From Cohnella sp. WQ 127256 (lineage in GTDB: Bacteria > Bacillota > Bacilli > Paenibacillales > Paenibacillaceae): 64,000 nt of DNA. Of this stretch, positions 16,496 through 25,969 are shown piece after piece. The notes below the pieces were generated by a model. That model saw nothing but the letters and a program-made list of their open reading frames with translations, searched no databases and was not told the DNA's origin. Both the position numbers and the translations under genes were made by a program. Location: positions 1,550,001-1,614,000 of the forward strand of contig NZ_JAMZCY010000001.1 of assembly GCF_024519285.1 (NCBI RefSeq), in the 5' to 3' direction. The stretch's first letter is position 1. Each line of letters begins with the position of its first letter.

Positions 16496-17686
16496 TCATG
16501 ATTGAGTAACAAACCGGTAAGCCATAAGAGCATACACCCTCGCAGCTTGAATAACTTCATCCATGGGTACGAATTCATCCGGAGCATGTGCCACATTAAT
16601 GCTGCCAGGACCGTAAAGCACAGATGGTATACCTGCAGCTGACAGCAACTCTACCTCAGCATAGCCGTTAAAGCCCATCAATTCTGGCTTCTGACTCGTT
16701 GCATCTTGGATAGAGCTCGACAAGCGGCGAACGACTTCTTCCTCTTCAGGGATAGTCCACGTACTGAAGCTTTGTCTAACCACTAACTCTACCCCTATTT
16801 GCTCACTCTCATTGATCGAAGCGGTCAATTTCCGAATCTCTATTTCAGCCTCATCCATAGATTCAGAAGGCAGAACCTGCCGATCAAACTCTAGCTCGCA
16901 ATAATCAGGTACTAGTGTCACGCCTACTCCACCCTGAATTTTGCCAACATTCACAGTCGGATATCGAAGATCAGGATCGCTATAATCCTTGGCTAAGCTA
17001 TCATTATAAGAGCGTAATGCTTCAATATATCGACTCATCTTGTAAATGGCATTCTCCCCGTTGAAAGCAACACCGGTATGAGCACTCTTCCCATAGGTTC
17101 TAGCCGAGAACTCTATCGCTCCCTTTAATCGGTTACCGATCCGTAGGCTTGTGGGCTCTGATACATACGCCATCACACAATCCGCTAGTTTGTTGTCAGA
17201 GAGTAATGCTGTTGTTCCAAGGAAATTAACCTCTTCATCTATAACAGCAGTAAATATTAAGCCTCTTATGAATTTCGTTTTGCTTTCCACTAAGGCCTTA
17301 ATGGCATAGATCATAGCTGCCAAACCGGCCTTCATATCGCAAGAGCCCAGACCATACAAGCGTCCATCTCGGATCTCAGCTGCCCAGGGGTCAGAGCTCC
17401 ATAATTTCAAGTTCCCTACAGGTACAGTATCTGTATGACCATTAAATAAGATCTTTTCCGACTGCTCGCCTTCCAAAATAACAATAACATTAAACCGATC
17501 GCCATCAACTGGCTGTATTTCCACCTGACAGCCAAAAGATTGCAAAGTATGTGCGATGAGGTTGGCAACTGCCATCTCCCTGCCTGGAGGGTTCTCACTG
17601 TTCGTACGAACCAACGCTTGGAGAAATCCGATTAGTTCGGCCTCATCGATAGATTGAAGCAATTCGTTCTCTTCTCTAGTAAGCAT
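16496..17686 (-). CDS. M20-family amidohydrolase (ArgE/DapE type)
   Basis: About 396 residues of an M20 zinc metallopeptidase. The metal-binding block LFNGHTDTVPVG (His-Thr-Asp), GSCDMKAGLAAMIYA, and the catalytic Glu-Glu pair in TAVIDEEVNFLGT are present, with a dimerisation domain in the middle and a histidine near the end in VAHAPDEFV. The family removes acyl groups from amino-acid derivatives such as acetylornithine or succinyl-diaminopimelate. A GTG at 17701 is in frame; the ATG at 17686 lies nine bases after GAGG and is chosen. A terminator separates it from hisD. The substrate is undecided. Confidence 0.87.
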   Translation of the reverse strand: MLTREENELLQSIDEAELIGFLQALVRTNSENPPGREMAVANLIAHTLQSFGCQVEIQPVDGDRFNVIVILEGEQSEKILFNGHTDTVPVGNLKLWSSDPWAAEIRDGRLYGLGSCDMKAGLAAMIYAIKALVESKTKFIRGLIFTAVIDEEVNFLGTTALLSDNKLADCVMAYVSEPTSLRIGNRLKGAIEFSARTYGKSAHTGVAFNGENAIYKMSRYIEALRSYNDSLAKDYSDPDLRYPTVNVGKIQGGVGVTLVPDYCELEFDRQVLPSESMDEAEIEIRKLTASINESEQIGVELVVRQSFSTWTIPEEEEVVRRLSSSIQDATSQKPELMGFNGYAEVELLSAAGIPSVLYGPGSINVAHAPDEFVPMDEVIQAARVYALMAYRFVTQS

Positions 17687-17783
17687 GCTTATCTGCCTCA
17701 CCCTCTATTAAATCTTTCCCAGCAACCATATGGCGGACAATCCCCCATCCCCCATATAACGGACAATTGTAACGTAATAAAAA

Positions 17784-17810
17784 AAGCCACCTAGCTAATA
17801 GGTATGGCTT
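17784..17810 (-). terminator. Terminator after hisD
   Basis: AAGCCATACCT and AGGTGGCTT pair on the minus strand (17810-17784), followed by seven T. Confidence 0.75.
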
Positions 17811-17846
17811 CTAATCATTTCACTTCTAATAATCGACTTTAGAGAC

Positions 17847-19118
17847 TTATTCCTCAAGCCGTAGCTTCACGGAATGAGCATGTGCCTGCAAGCCTTCGAA
17901 TGTGGCAAGTGCCGCTATTTTATGCCCATTGGCTACCATATCCGAACGGCTATAGCTAACGAGGCTCATTTTCTTAATAAAATCGTCAACGGATAAGGGT
18001 GACGAGAATCGTGCTCTGCCGTTAGTCGGTAGCACATGGTTAGGACCAACGAAATAATCCCCAATCGCAACAGGACTGTTGTTGCCGACAAACACAGCGC
18101 CTGCATGCTTTACTTTACCCAAGTGTTCAAAGGGGTCCGCGATACATAATTGCAGATGCTCGGTTGCTAGCTCGTTGACAATATCGAACGCTTCTTCCAA
18201 ACTCGTCGCGATACATATTGCGCTCCACTGCGAAATGGACTGAGCGGCAATTTCCTTGCGATCTAGCTGAGGTAGTTGATTGCGTACCTCTTCCTGCACT
18301 TTCTCAGCAATTTCATCTGATGTCGTAATCAAGATCGCAGATGCCAACGGATCGTGCTCAGCTTGTGCAAGTAAGTCTGCTGCAATGTACGCAGGGTTGG
18401 CCGTTTCATCAGCTAAGATTACAACCTCACTCGGTCCCGCTATCATATCGATATCGACAGTTCCGAACACTTCACGCTTGGCCGCCGCTACGAATGCATT
18501 GCCAGGTCCGGTTATTTTGTCAACTTTACCGATTGTTTCTGTGCCATAAGCTAATGCTGCTATCGCCTGAGCTCCACCGACTTTATACACTTCTGTAATG
18601 CCTAATTCGTGGGCAGCCACGAGTACCGCCGGATTGATGCGGCCATCCTTGCCCGGAGGTGTCGTCATGATAATCTCTTTCACACCCGCCGTTAGTGCTG
18701 GTATTGCGTTCATCATCACAGAAGAGGGATATGCAGCAGTGCCGCCAGGAACATAAATACCCACACGCTCCAATGGCCGAATCAGTTGTCCAAGTATCGT
18801 TCCAGTCTCGGAGGTAGTCATCCAAGATTGCCGCAGCTGTCTTTCATGATAGTCTCGGATATTCCCAATCGCACTGCGTATCGCATCTAGCAAATGTGCA
18901 TCTATAGCGTGATAAGCTTGCTGGAATTCATCAGGTTGAACAGCCAATTGTATGAGCACGACGCTATCAAACTTCTCAGTCAACTCGTGTAGAGCCTGAT
19001 CACCTTGCCGTTTCACCTGTTCAATAATACTCAACACGGCTTCCCTGCGATCTTGACCTAAAGCAGCCTCACTACGATTAACCTGTAATTCCTGTCGTTG
19101 CATTTTCTTAAGCATCAT
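17847..19118 (-). CDS. hisD: Histidinol dehydrogenase (or paralogue) in an ABC importer operon
   Basis: About 423 residues of the HisD family, which oxidises L-histidinol to L-histidine with two NAD+. Diagnostic parts: GPGNAFVAAAKREVFG, IDMIAGPSEV, AQAEHD (zinc ligands Gln and His), the catalytic pair in ATEHLQL, GDYFVGPNHVLPT with SSPLSVDDF, and AHAHSVKLR with the last zinc His. All catalytic residues are present, so it should be active. A TTG at 19133 is in frame; the ATG at 19118 follows AAGGAG and is chosen. It sits 21 bases after a NitT/TauT-type ABC ATPase gene and not in a his operon. A paralogue acting on an imported alcohol (as the HisD-like HpsN does on a sulfonated diol) is therefore possible. 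Confidence 0.88.
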   Translation of the reverse strand: MMLKKMQRQELQVNRSEAALGQDRREAVLSIIEQVKRQGDQALHELTEKFDSVVLIQLAVQPDEFQQAYHAIDAHLLDAIRSAIGNIRDYHERQLRQSWMTTSETGTILGQLIRPLERVGIYVPGGTAAYPSSVMMNAIPALTAGVKEIIMTTPPGKDGRINPAVLVAAHELGITEVYKVGGAQAIAALAYGTETIGKVDKITGPGNAFVAAAKREVFGTVDIDMIAGPSEVVILADETANPAYIAADLLAQAEHDPLASAILITTSDEIAEKVQEEVRNQLPQLDRKEIAAQSISQWSAICIATSLEEAFDIVNELATEHLQLCIADPFEHLGKVKHAGAVFVGNNSPVAIGDYFVGPNHVLPTNGRARFSSPLSVDDFIKKMSLVSYSRSDMVANGHKIAALATFEGLQAHAHSVKLRLEE

Positions 19119-19139
19119 TCCACGCTCCTTCAAGCCAAG

Positions 19140-19958
19140 CTACCCATTCGACAATTTCTTCAATGACTTCTGGCGTTCTAATTCGGAAATGATTGCTCTC
19201 TTATATTCCAGAAATTCGATTGATAATTGGTCATTGAAATCCCTTGGCTTCGGAATCTCAATCGTTAATTCTTTGGCAATTTTACCTGGATGAGCGCTCA
19301 TGATGTATACACGATCAGATAAATAAATCGCTTCGTCAACGTCATGTGTTACGAATAGAACACTACACTTTTCCTCAGACCATACCTTCATGACAAGGTC
19401 TTGCATTTCTCTACGGGTTTGAGCATCTAATGCCCCGAAAGGTTCGTCCATTAACAACAGCGAAGGATGGAATACTAAGGCCCGGGCAATCGCCACACGC
19501 TGCTGCATTCCCCCAGACAATTGAGCGGGGTAAGAATTTTCGAAGCCCTTAAGACCAACTAAATCGAGATAATGATAGGCTTTTTCCTTTTTTTGCGCCT
19601 TGCTTAATTCATCCACATTTTTCAAAGCAAAGGCAACATTCTCCCATGCATGCATCCACGGTAGCAGGCTGTATTGCTGGAACACGACTCCCCTGTCTTT
19701 ACCTGCACCAACAATAGGATCGTTATGTAGCAGTAGCTCACCTTCTGTCTTAGGATCAAGACCTGCCACTAATCTGAGAAAGGTAGACTTCCCGCAACCG
19801 GATGGTCCAAGTAATGAAACAAACTCTCCCTTATGGATCGTCAGATTCACATTTTCCATAGCAGTAATTACTTTTTTATGACTAACAAAGGTTTTCGTCA
19901 CATTCCTGGCAACTAACATCTCTTCCAGCTTGTTCTCATGTTCTTTGTTTGCTTGCAT
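19140..19958 (-). CDS. NitT/TauT-family ABC importer ATP-binding protein
   Basis: A 272-residue ATPase: Walker A GPSGCGKST (about residue 53), Q-loop in VVFQQYSLLPWMHAWENV, signature LSGGMQQRVAIARAL (about 149), Walker B LLLMDEPFGALD, H-loop FVTHDVDEAIYL. The LLPWM segment and the final DRVYIMSAHPGKI are typical of the SsuB/TauB/NrtD subfamily for sulfonates, nitrate, taurine or pyrimidine precursors. It lies 15 bases after the permease gene and is the energy subunit of the three-gene importer. Confidence 0.9.
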   Translation of the reverse strand: MQANKEHENKLEEMLVARNVTKTFVSHKKVITAMENVNLTIHKGEFVSLLGPSGCGKSTFLRLVAGLDPKTEGELLLHNDPIVGAGKDRGVVFQQYSLLPWMHAWENVAFALKNVDELSKAQKKEKAYHYLDLVGLKGFENSYPAQLSGGMQQRVAIARALVFHPSLLLMDEPFGALDAQTRREMQDLVMKVWSEEKCSVLFVTHDVDEAIYLSDRVYIMSAHPGKIAKELTIEIPKPRDFNDQLSIEFLEYKRAIISELERQKSLKKLSNG

Positions 19959-19973
19959 TGCTAATGTCCCTCC

Positions 19974-20738
19974 TTATCCCTTTGCTTTCTCGAGCGCTTT
20001 CCAAGGGAACATCTTTTTGTATACGAGTGAAAACAGCAAATCTGTAATCAAACCTAATAACCCAATGACCAGAATCCCCAGAACAATTCGATCGGTGGCT
20101 AGATAACGTTGTGCTTGCATAATTCGATAGCCTAGTCCTGAGTTAGCAGCTACCAATTCTGCGACGACGAGATAGGTCCACGCCCATCCCCAAGTGGTGC
20201 GGAATGTATCCATCATACCTGGAAGTGCAGCCTTAAATGTGATGTTCCTTAGCACTTCACCCTTGGTAAAGCCTAACGTCTGACCGACTTCAATTAATGA
20301 TTTATTTACGGTTTTGCAATTATCTGCGATCATAATAACCTCTTGAAAGAAAACGCCCAGAAAAAGAATAAAAAACTTCTGAATGTCAGAAGCACCAAAC
20401 CACAAAATCGACAAAGGAATGAAAGCAACTGCAGGCATGTAACGAATCAAGCCAATTAGTGGCTCCCAGATCGCCTGCCAAGTGCGGGACGTCGCAATCA
20501 TCATCCCAATTGGAACCGCGAATACTGTAGAAATAAGGAAACCGAACGAAATCCGATAAAAGCTTGTTCCAACATCCTTAAAGAAAATGCCTTCTTTAAT
20601 TTCTTCACCCAAAGCCTTAACGGTATCTCCAGGTGTAGGTAGGAATAGACTATCTACCATATTTGAATATGTAAAAATGGACCAAACTGCCAGCACGAGT
20701 AGGACACTGGATATCGAATAAATGGTATACCGCGACAT
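19974..20738 (-). CDS. NitT/TauT-family ABC importer permease
   Basis: About 254 residues with five or six membrane segments and the BPD_transp_1 fold of SsuC/TauC-like permeases; the EAA-type coupling loop is EVGQTLGFTKGEVLRNITFKAALPG, split over residues 155-180. A GTG at 20762 is in frame, but AAGGAG sits seven bases before the ATG at 20738, which is chosen. It forms the channel with the ATPase downstream and the lipoprotein upstream. A large hairpin lies between this gene and the binding-protein gene. Confidence 0.9.
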   Translation of the reverse strand: MSRYTIYSISSVLLVLAVWSIFTYSNMVDSLFLPTPGDTVKALGEEIKEGIFFKDVGTSFYRISFGFLISTVFAVPIGMMIATSRTWQAIWEPLIGLIRYMPAVAFIPLSILWFGASDIQKFFILFLGVFFQEVIMIADNCKTVNKSLIEVGQTLGFTKGEVLRNITFKAALPGMMDTFRTTWGWAWTYLVVAELVAANSGLGYRIMQAQRYLATDRIVLGILVIGLLGLITDLLFSLVYKKMFPWKALEKAKG

Positions 20739-20768
20739 GATCTGTCTCCTTTCCGAATCCACTCAACG

Positions 20769-20834
20769 CTATGCTTCAAGATCCCAGCTCAATAACATGC
20801 GAACGATAATACGCTACCGGATCATGAAGCATAG
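20769..20834 (-). promoter_or_regulatory. Intercistronic stem-loop between binding-protein and permease genes
   Basis: CTATGCTTCAAGATCC (20769-20784) pairs with GGATCATGAAGCATAG (20819-20834): a 16-bp stem with one mismatch and a 34-base loop, no T-run. Such structures after a binding-protein gene commonly protect its mRNA and raise its yield over the permease. The role here is inferred. Confidence 0.6.
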
Positions 20835-20877
20835 CAGGTGGAATATAACCTATCAAATCTAGTAATTCACAATTCTA

Positions 20878-21906
20878 TTACTTTGTTGGAACAACTTTAT
20901 TCAAATCAACCTCAGCTTTAAGTGCGCCTTGATCGATCAGAATCTGTTGGATGTTCTGAACTGTTTTCAATAGCTCGCCGGAATCCAGAAGCTGGCTCTG
21001 CTCTTCCGATGTGAAATATTTCAATCCATCTAGAATAACTGGAAGCTCCTCAACAGGAATACCACTTTCCTTAGCTACAATTGCGTTACCTGCATCTGGG
21101 TTAGCTTTCCAATATTCCATTGTTTCGTCCCATACTTGCTGCAGCTTTTGTTTCACTTCTGAATTTTTTTCTAAGAAGTCTGTGCGAACAACAGCAAGAT
21201 CACTGATCAGCCCAGGTGCATTCTCACCAGAGTACAGCATTTTTGCTTCGCCTTTGCTTGTAATCGCTGAGATATATGGCTCGTATGTAACTGCAGCGTC
21301 TACTTTTTTGGCCAATAGCGCCATACCCGCATCAGAAGCTGGCATTAGTACAAAGGTAACCTCGTCAGCACTAATGTTGTTTTCTTTTAACGCTCTTCTA
21401 ATAAGTAGATCGGAAGTTGTACCTTCCTCGAAAGCTACCTTCTTACCTTTCAATTGCTCAATGCTAGTGATGTCTTTCCCGCCAAGCACAGCATCCGCTT
21501 TATGAGATTCATCGAGGAATAGAACTCCACTCATCTTAATCCCATCAATCGCTGCTAGTTTAATAGCCGTATGCGTCGCAATATTCGAGACTTGAATAAC
21601 GTCTGCAGCAAAAGCTGCATTCAGGTCTGCATCTTGGTTAAACATTTTGATTGTGACATCCAAGCCATGCTTCTTGAAAATCCCTGCTTGATCAGCAATC
21701 CACCAAGGACCATTCCCTACCCAAGGCTGTACGCCCATGCTTAAGGAGATAGGTTCAGATGAGGGCTCAGACGATGCTGAAGCAGAAGCTGTCGGGGATG
21801 ACGTCGATGAAGATGACTTTTCCCCATTGTTATTAGAATTTGATCCGCACGCTGATAGCAATCCTACAGTAAGACATAGAACAGTAAACATAGCCCACTT
21901 CTTCAT
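20878..21906 (-). CDS. NitT/TauT-type ABC substrate-binding lipoprotein
   Basis: A 342-residue lipoprotein: signal peptide with lipobox LLSAC (cysteine about residue 20), a Ser/Asn/Thr-rich linker to about residue 50, then a periplasmic-binding-protein-like II domain beginning ISLSMGVQPWVGNGPWWIADQ. The blocks AGIFKKHGLDVTI, GKKVAFEEGTTSDLLIRRAL and DAAVTYEPYISAI are typical of the SsuA/TauA/THI5-like family. It should capture the substrate at the outer face and pass it to the permease. The ligand could be a sulfonate, nitrate or a nitrogen heterocycle; the sequence does not decide. It is the first gene of the operon ending in hisD. Confidence 0.9.
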   Translation of the reverse strand: MKKWAMFTVLCLTVGLLSACGSNSNNNGEKSSSSTSSPTASASASSEPSSEPISLSMGVQPWVGNGPWWIADQAGIFKKHGLDVTIKMFNQDADLNAAFAADVIQVSNIATHTAIKLAAIDGIKMSGVLFLDESHKADAVLGGKDITSIEQLKGKKVAFEEGTTSDLLIRRALKENNISADEVTFVLMPASDAGMALLAKKVDAAVTYEPYISAITSKGEAKMLYSGENAPGLISDLAVVRTDFLEKNSEVKQKLQQVWDETMEYWKANPDAGNAIVAKESGIPVEELPVILDGLKYFTSEEQSQLLDSGELLKTVQNIQQILIDQGALKAEVDLNKVVPTK

Positions 21907-22347
21907 TCTCGACTACACTCCATCTCAATTCGTTTTTTTTCTAACATAAGAAATATTCATCCTGCAAGCCAACCAAGCACTCAACACTCATTAAGTTCAA
22001 TCTAGGAAAATAAAAATAGAATGAGTTTCGAAAAAGGAAATAAAAACTCCCTGTTCAAAGCTTCATTCTATCAACAAATACCTATATTGAGCTTTGATCT
22101 ATAGCTACATCATTATGAATGGAAGAGCAACTTGGCGAGTGATGTTGCTGACATCGATCAAAATTTACTTTGATGCTTTAGCTAACAAAAGGAATATCCT
22201 TATATAATATCCGTCAAATCGATACTCTTTGTCAATGACTTTTTCAATGAAACGATATAATAGATTTCACTAATCTAGAATGATCATTTTAGTCTTTGAC
22301 CATAATGATACATAAAAGGAAAGAACACTTAGGGGGATATTAAGCGA
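21907..22347. other. 441-bp divergent intergenic region with long 5' leader
   Basis: No convincing ORF is seen. On the minus strand ATAGAATGA (near 22065) can pair with TCATTCTAT (near 22020), followed by TTTTATTTT, forming a possible attenuator in the leader of the ABC operon. An inner GAGTTT/AAACTC pairing competes with it. No known riboswitch or T-box motif was recognised. TATAAT-like hexamers for both directions lie at about 22200-22270. Confidence 0.35.
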
Positions 22348-23346
22348 ATGAACCCAGAAGGGCAACCGAAGACCGGCTTTATGCAACTTATTAAGAAAGG
22401 AAATACTTCTTCTGGTGTTGCAGCATTAGGGAATACGATCATTGCCATTGCTAAGGGGTTAACAGCATCTGTAACCGGGAATGGGGCTATGTTCGCTTCA
22501 ATGATGCATTCCATTGCGGATGCAATCAATCAAATGTTCGTGTTCTTCGGTAGCGTGTTAGCAGAGAAAAAGCCAACCAAACGTTTCCCCGTTGGATTTG
22601 GTCGTGTCATTAACATTTTCTGTATGATAGCGGTAATTGTAGTTACATTGATGGCATACGAAACGATTCGAGAAGGCATTCACTTAATTAAACATCCTGC
22701 TGCATCACATGGCTTCTGGTTAAATGTTTCCGTATTAGTCTTATCCATAATAATAGATGGATACGTTCTAGTTAAAGCAATGAAAGAAATCCTTAAGGAA
22801 TCACGTGTTGAAGCGCAGGGTTCGGCGATTTTTTCCGCTGCTTTCCGTAACGTTAAACGTGCCGCCCCCCCTACTCGGCTCGTATTTTATGAAGACTTAG
22901 TTGCCACCCTCGGTGCTTTCTTAGCTCTTGTAGCGGTTGTATTCACGGCTTTTACCAATGCAAGCATACTGGATGGTATAATGACGATCTTAATCGGGCT
23001 ATTAATGGTCTTAGTCGCCTTTAGAGTTGGATATGATAACATGGTTGGATTGATTGGTGTCTCCGCTCCACCGGATGTGGAGGATAAGGTGGCTAAGATT
23101 ATTTTCTCTGAAAAGCTTGTGACTGACATTGTTCAATTACGGGTTCTGCAGGAGGGGCGTTATTACCATGTTGAAGGGCTAATTGAGTTAAAGCCTGGTA
23201 TGACCTTAGCCGATGCGGATGATATCAAGTTCAGGATTCGTGATCACTTGCTGAATGACCCTGATATTACAGACGTTACATTAGGCATTGCGGAAGACGC
23301 CGGCGTTCAAGATTGGAAGCCACAAAAAAACGAGCTAACTCCTTAA
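22348..23346 (+). CDS. Cation diffusion facilitator (CDF) family transporter
   Basis: A 332-residue CDF protein. Early membrane segments include SMMHSIADAINQMF, with the HxxxD metal site, and KRFPVGFGRV; then four further segments and a cytoplasmic C-terminal domain (VQLRVLQEGRYYHVEGLIELKPGM in two parts, DADDIKFRIRDHLL). CDF proteins export Zn, Fe, Mn or Co by proton antiport. The HSIAD/FPVGFGR form is closer to the Fe/Zn FieF-like or uncharacterised YdfM-like members than to CzcD, so this differs from the CzcD-like gene at 61624. It ends in a terminator at 23327. Confidence 0.87.
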   Translation: MNPEGQPKTGFMQLIKKGNTSSGVAALGNTIIAIAKGLTASVTGNGAMFASMMHSIADAINQMFVFFGSVLAEKKPTKRFPVGFGRVINIFCMIAVIVVTLMAYETIREGIHLIKHPAASHGFWLNVSVLVLSIIIDGYVLVKAMKEILKESRVEAQGSAIFSAAFRNVKRAAPPTRLVFYEDLVATLGAFLALVAVVFTAFTNASILDGIMTILIGLLMVLVAFRVGYDNMVGLIGVSAPPDVEDKVAKIIFSEKLVTDIVQLRVLQEGRYYHVEGLIELKPGMTLADADDIKFRIRDHLLNDPDITDVTLGIAEDAGVQDWKPQKNELTP

Positions 23347-23365
23347 AAGGGTTGCTCGTTTTGTT
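23327..23365 (+). terminator. Terminator overlapping the CDF gene end
   Basis: AAAACGAGC (23327-23335) pairs with GCTCGTTTT (23354-23362), followed by GTTTGTT. The 5' arm is still in the coding region. It may also serve the convergent GlcG gene. Confidence 0.75.
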
Positions 23366-23367
23366 TG

Positions 23368-23850
23368 TTATATCCGATTCTGTTGGTACGAACCAATACG
23401 AGCCGAAGCGAATACCGCTTCATTGTTCCCACGCATGTTCTCGTACGCTTGAACGGCCGCTGTGGCCACTTCTATATCTTGGGCACTTGAGCCACCACTC
23501 ACGCCGATACCGCCAACGATCCTACCTTCGTTCAAGAGCGGAATACCACCACCTAGAATAACTATTCGCCCTTCGTTAGTCGTATTGATGCCAAATGTCG
23601 GACCACCCGGTTGAGCGGATTGTGCAAGATTGGCTGTCGGCATCTGCATGGCAACGCTAGTCCAAGCCTTGTTCTGCGAAATAACGATACCCGCGATCTT
23701 GGCGTTGTCCATCCGGTGGAAGGCAATGAGGTTAGCACCTTCATCAACGATCGCGATATCGCATAAGAGCCCCATCTGTGTGGCTTTCTGCTCCGCGATC
23801 GCTAGTAACCGTTTGGCCGTTTCCAAAGTAAGCTTATTCAGTAGGAACAC
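23368..23850 (-). CDS. GlcG/HbpS-family protein
   Basis: About 157-160 residues of the GlcG/HbpS family (small alpha/beta proteins, some binding haem or cobalamin, encoded beside glycolate or two-component genes). The pattern KLTLETAKRLLAIAEQKA, DIAIVDEGANLIAFHRMD, GGIPLLNEGRIVGGIGVSG, QDIEVATAAV is characteristic. The only standard start (GTG, 23850) overlaps the ribosome site AGAGGGG; CTG at 23841 is better spaced and gives MNKLTL, like family N-termini. The molecular function is unknown. Confidence 0.8.
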   Translation of the reverse strand: MFLLNKLTLETAKRLLAIAEQKATQMGLLCDIAIVDEGANLIAFHRMDNAKIAGIVISQNKAWTSVAMQMPTANLAQSAQPGGPTFGINTTNEGRIVILGGGIPLLNEGRIVGGIGVSGGSSAQDIEVATAAVQAYENMRGNNEAVFASARIGSYQQNRI

Positions 23851-23913
23851 CCCTCTGCATAGCGTAATATCAGCAGGGTATGATCAGTCACCCAGAATGG
23901 TGAACGTCCTACA

Positions 23914-25899
23914 TTAGAACTTAAATGTTCTCACAGACGCTTGCAGATCCTCGGCCATCTTAGCAAGGGTTTGAGAAGCCGCTGCCACCTCTTCCATCGA
24001 AGCGGTTTGTTGTTCTGCTGCTGCAGCAACCTCTTGAGTGCTTCCTGAAAAATCATTAGAGATAGCTTTCACGGACTCAATAGATTTAAGCACATCTTCT
24101 GAGCCTACATTTAATTGTTGTATGGCATTGGAAACCTCCTGAATTTGAGTGAACACTTCACTAACCGAATTTGAAATCGTTTCGAATGAATGTCCGGCTT
24201 GTTCAGTTAATCTTGTCCCTTCCTGGACGGAAGTGATCCCATCCTGCATCCCAACAATCGAAGCTTGTATGTCATCTCGTACCTCACGAATGATTTCGCT
24301 AATTTGCTCTGCTGCGTGACCCGATTGCTCTGCGAGCTTCCTGACCTCACCAGCGACAACTGCGAATCCACGCCCTTGTTCACCCGCTCTAGCGGCTTCA
24401 ATAGCCGCATTAAGGGCTAGCAAATTCGTCTGTCTAGCGATATCTGTTATGACTGAAGTAATGTTTTCTATTTCTGCTGATTTATTACCTAGCTCATTAA
24501 CCGTCTGTGAGGCTTTATTTGTTTTTTCTTCAATCTCATTCATCTGACCAATCGAGAGAGAAACAACCTGATTTCCATTTGCCGACGCTTGAACAGCATG
24601 ATCAGATAGTGAGGATACCCGTTGAATAAGTGATGAAATTTGTGCAACACCTTCGGACATATCAGTGGCAATTTGCTGTGATTCATTCGTATTCACAACC
24701 TGCTGTTCTGCACCAGATGCAATTTCTTGAGCTGAGTTTGATATTTGCTCCGTAGCTCTGCTAGCTTCTTCTGCACTTGCTGTCAATTCTTCGGATGATG
24801 CTGCAACTTGCTCTGATGCCGATGCCACCTTGTGAATCAGCTCACGTAGATTTGTCGTCATGCTCTGAACATGTCTACCCAGCTCACCAATCTCATCTCT
24901 TCTATTAGATGCAAACGTAGAGTTCGTTAAATCTCCATCGGCTACACGCTTAACCTGCTCTGTAACTCTCTTAATAGGCTTAGCTATCGCACCACTTATA
25001 TAGAAGGCGAATAATACGACAATGATTGATGCAATGATCATCACGATAATCATCTTCTGTTGCATCGCATTGGCGCTTTCCAGAATGAGATCCATACTGA
25101 TGGTATAGTAGATTTCATAATTCGTTTCTTTAAGCGGTGCATAAGCGACTAAATACTCTTTCCCCTTATCTGTATAGGTTTTAGTTCCGACTGCTGTTTT
25201 ACCTTTATTAATAATGGAGACATATTCAGCGTCGATTCCGGACTCGTCAATGGATTTACCTAGTATCTCTTTATTAGATGTGAGCTGAATGCGGTTCAAA
25301 TTATCCACCAGCATAATATCTACACCCGTTGTTTGTTCTAGAACAAATGCTTGTAAGAGTTTCTCAAAATCTACAACACCGTAAATAATTCCGAGAACCT
25401 TGCCATTGTCACCTTGAATCGGAGAACTAACAACAATAACTCGATTCCCTGACCCTTTAGAGGTTAAAATATCGGAATAGGAGGATTGACCAAGCATTCC
25501 TTTCTGGAAGTATTCGCGATCATTAATATTGATCCCAATCACCCCTTCACTGGAAGCTCCTTCAATAATCCCACTCGCCCCAGCAAATATAACATCCTCA
25601 TAGACATCTGATTGCTTCTTGATTTGTACTAAATACGGCGAAATGCGCTTGGGGTCAGTAGAGTGTGCGGTTTCAGTTGTTGCTGCTAACTTGATTTCAT
25701 CCAACCGACGATTGAGCCAATCATCCATACCGACGGCTTTCGTTTCTACTAAACTTTGAGCCGTTTCCTTCTGCTTCTTAATCAATTCTTGTGAGTTTTG
25801 TTTGTAGGAAACCAAAGACGAAATCAATAATGGAACGAGAGCAACGATTAAGAACCAGATGACTAATTTTGCACGAATACTTTTCGATAATTTTCCCAT
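23914..25899 (-). CDS. Methyl-accepting chemotaxis protein with dCache sensor
   Basis: A 661-residue chemoreceptor. Membrane segment 1 (about residues 10-30), an extracytoplasmic dCache-type ligand domain (about 35-275, with [20 protein letters not shown]), membrane segment 2 (about 280-302), HAMP ([20 protein letters not shown] region, about 300-355) and the MCP signalling domain with tip [20 protein letters not shown] (split here) and Gln/Glu-rich methylation helices. It signals to CheA/CheW. It is expressed behind a c-di-GMP-I riboswitch and terminator (25933-26049), so receptor synthesis is linked to the motile/sessile switch. The ligand is not deducible. GGAGG precedes the ATG closely. 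Confidence 0.93.
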   Translation of the reverse strand: MGKLSKSIRAKLVIWFLIVALVPLLISSLVSYKQNSQELIKKQKETAQSLVETKAVGMDDWLNRRLDEIKLAATTETAHSTDPKRISPYLVQIKKQSDVYEDVIFAGASGIIEGASSEGVIGININDREYFQKGMLGQSSYSDILTSKGSGNRVIVVSSPIQGDNGKVLGIIYGVVDFEKLLQAFVLEQTTGVDIMLVDNLNRIQLTSNKEILGKSIDESGIDAEYVSIINKGKTAVGTKTYTDKGKEYLVAYAPLKETNYEIYYTISMDLILESANAMQQKMIIVMIIASIIVVLFAFYISGAIAKPIKRVTEQVKRVADGDLTNSTFASNRRDEIGELGRHVQSMTTNLRELIHKVASASEQVAASSEELTASAEEASRATEQISNSAQEIASGAEQQVVNTNESQQIATDMSEGVAQISSLIQRVSSLSDHAVQASANGNQVVSLSIGQMNEIEEKTNKASQTVNELGNKSAEIENITSVITDIARQTNLLALNAAIEAARAGEQGRGFAVVAGEVRKLAEQSGHAAEQISEIIREVRDDIQASIVGMQDGITSVQEGTRLTEQAGHSFETISNSVSEVFTQIQEVSNAIQQLNVGSEDVLKSIESVKAISNDFSGSTQEVAAAAEQQTASMEEVAAASQTLAKMAEDLQASVRTFKF

Positions 25900-25932
25900 A
25901 AATCCTCCAGGTGATATTTATTTTTTGGTACT

Positions 25933-25962
25933 AAAAAAATCCAACCGCTTCAGATTGGATTT
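25933..25962 (-). terminator. Expression-platform terminator of the c-di-GMP riboswitch
   Basis: AAATCCAA and TTGGATTT (25962-25955 and 25944-25937 on the minus strand) form an 8-bp stem followed by a run of T, directly after the aptamer and before the chemoreceptor start. Confidence 0.85.
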
Positions 25963-25969
25963 CCCAAAA

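Noticed and set aside
17847-19118. Calling the HisD-like gene hpsN (sulfopropanediol dehydrogenase)
   Set aside because: The catalytic and zinc motifs match Bacillus HisD closely; only the transporter context suggests otherwise.
21907-22347. TPP or other known riboswitch in the ABC operon leader
   Set aside because: No CTGAGA/ACAGGGG pair or other known aptamer signature was found.
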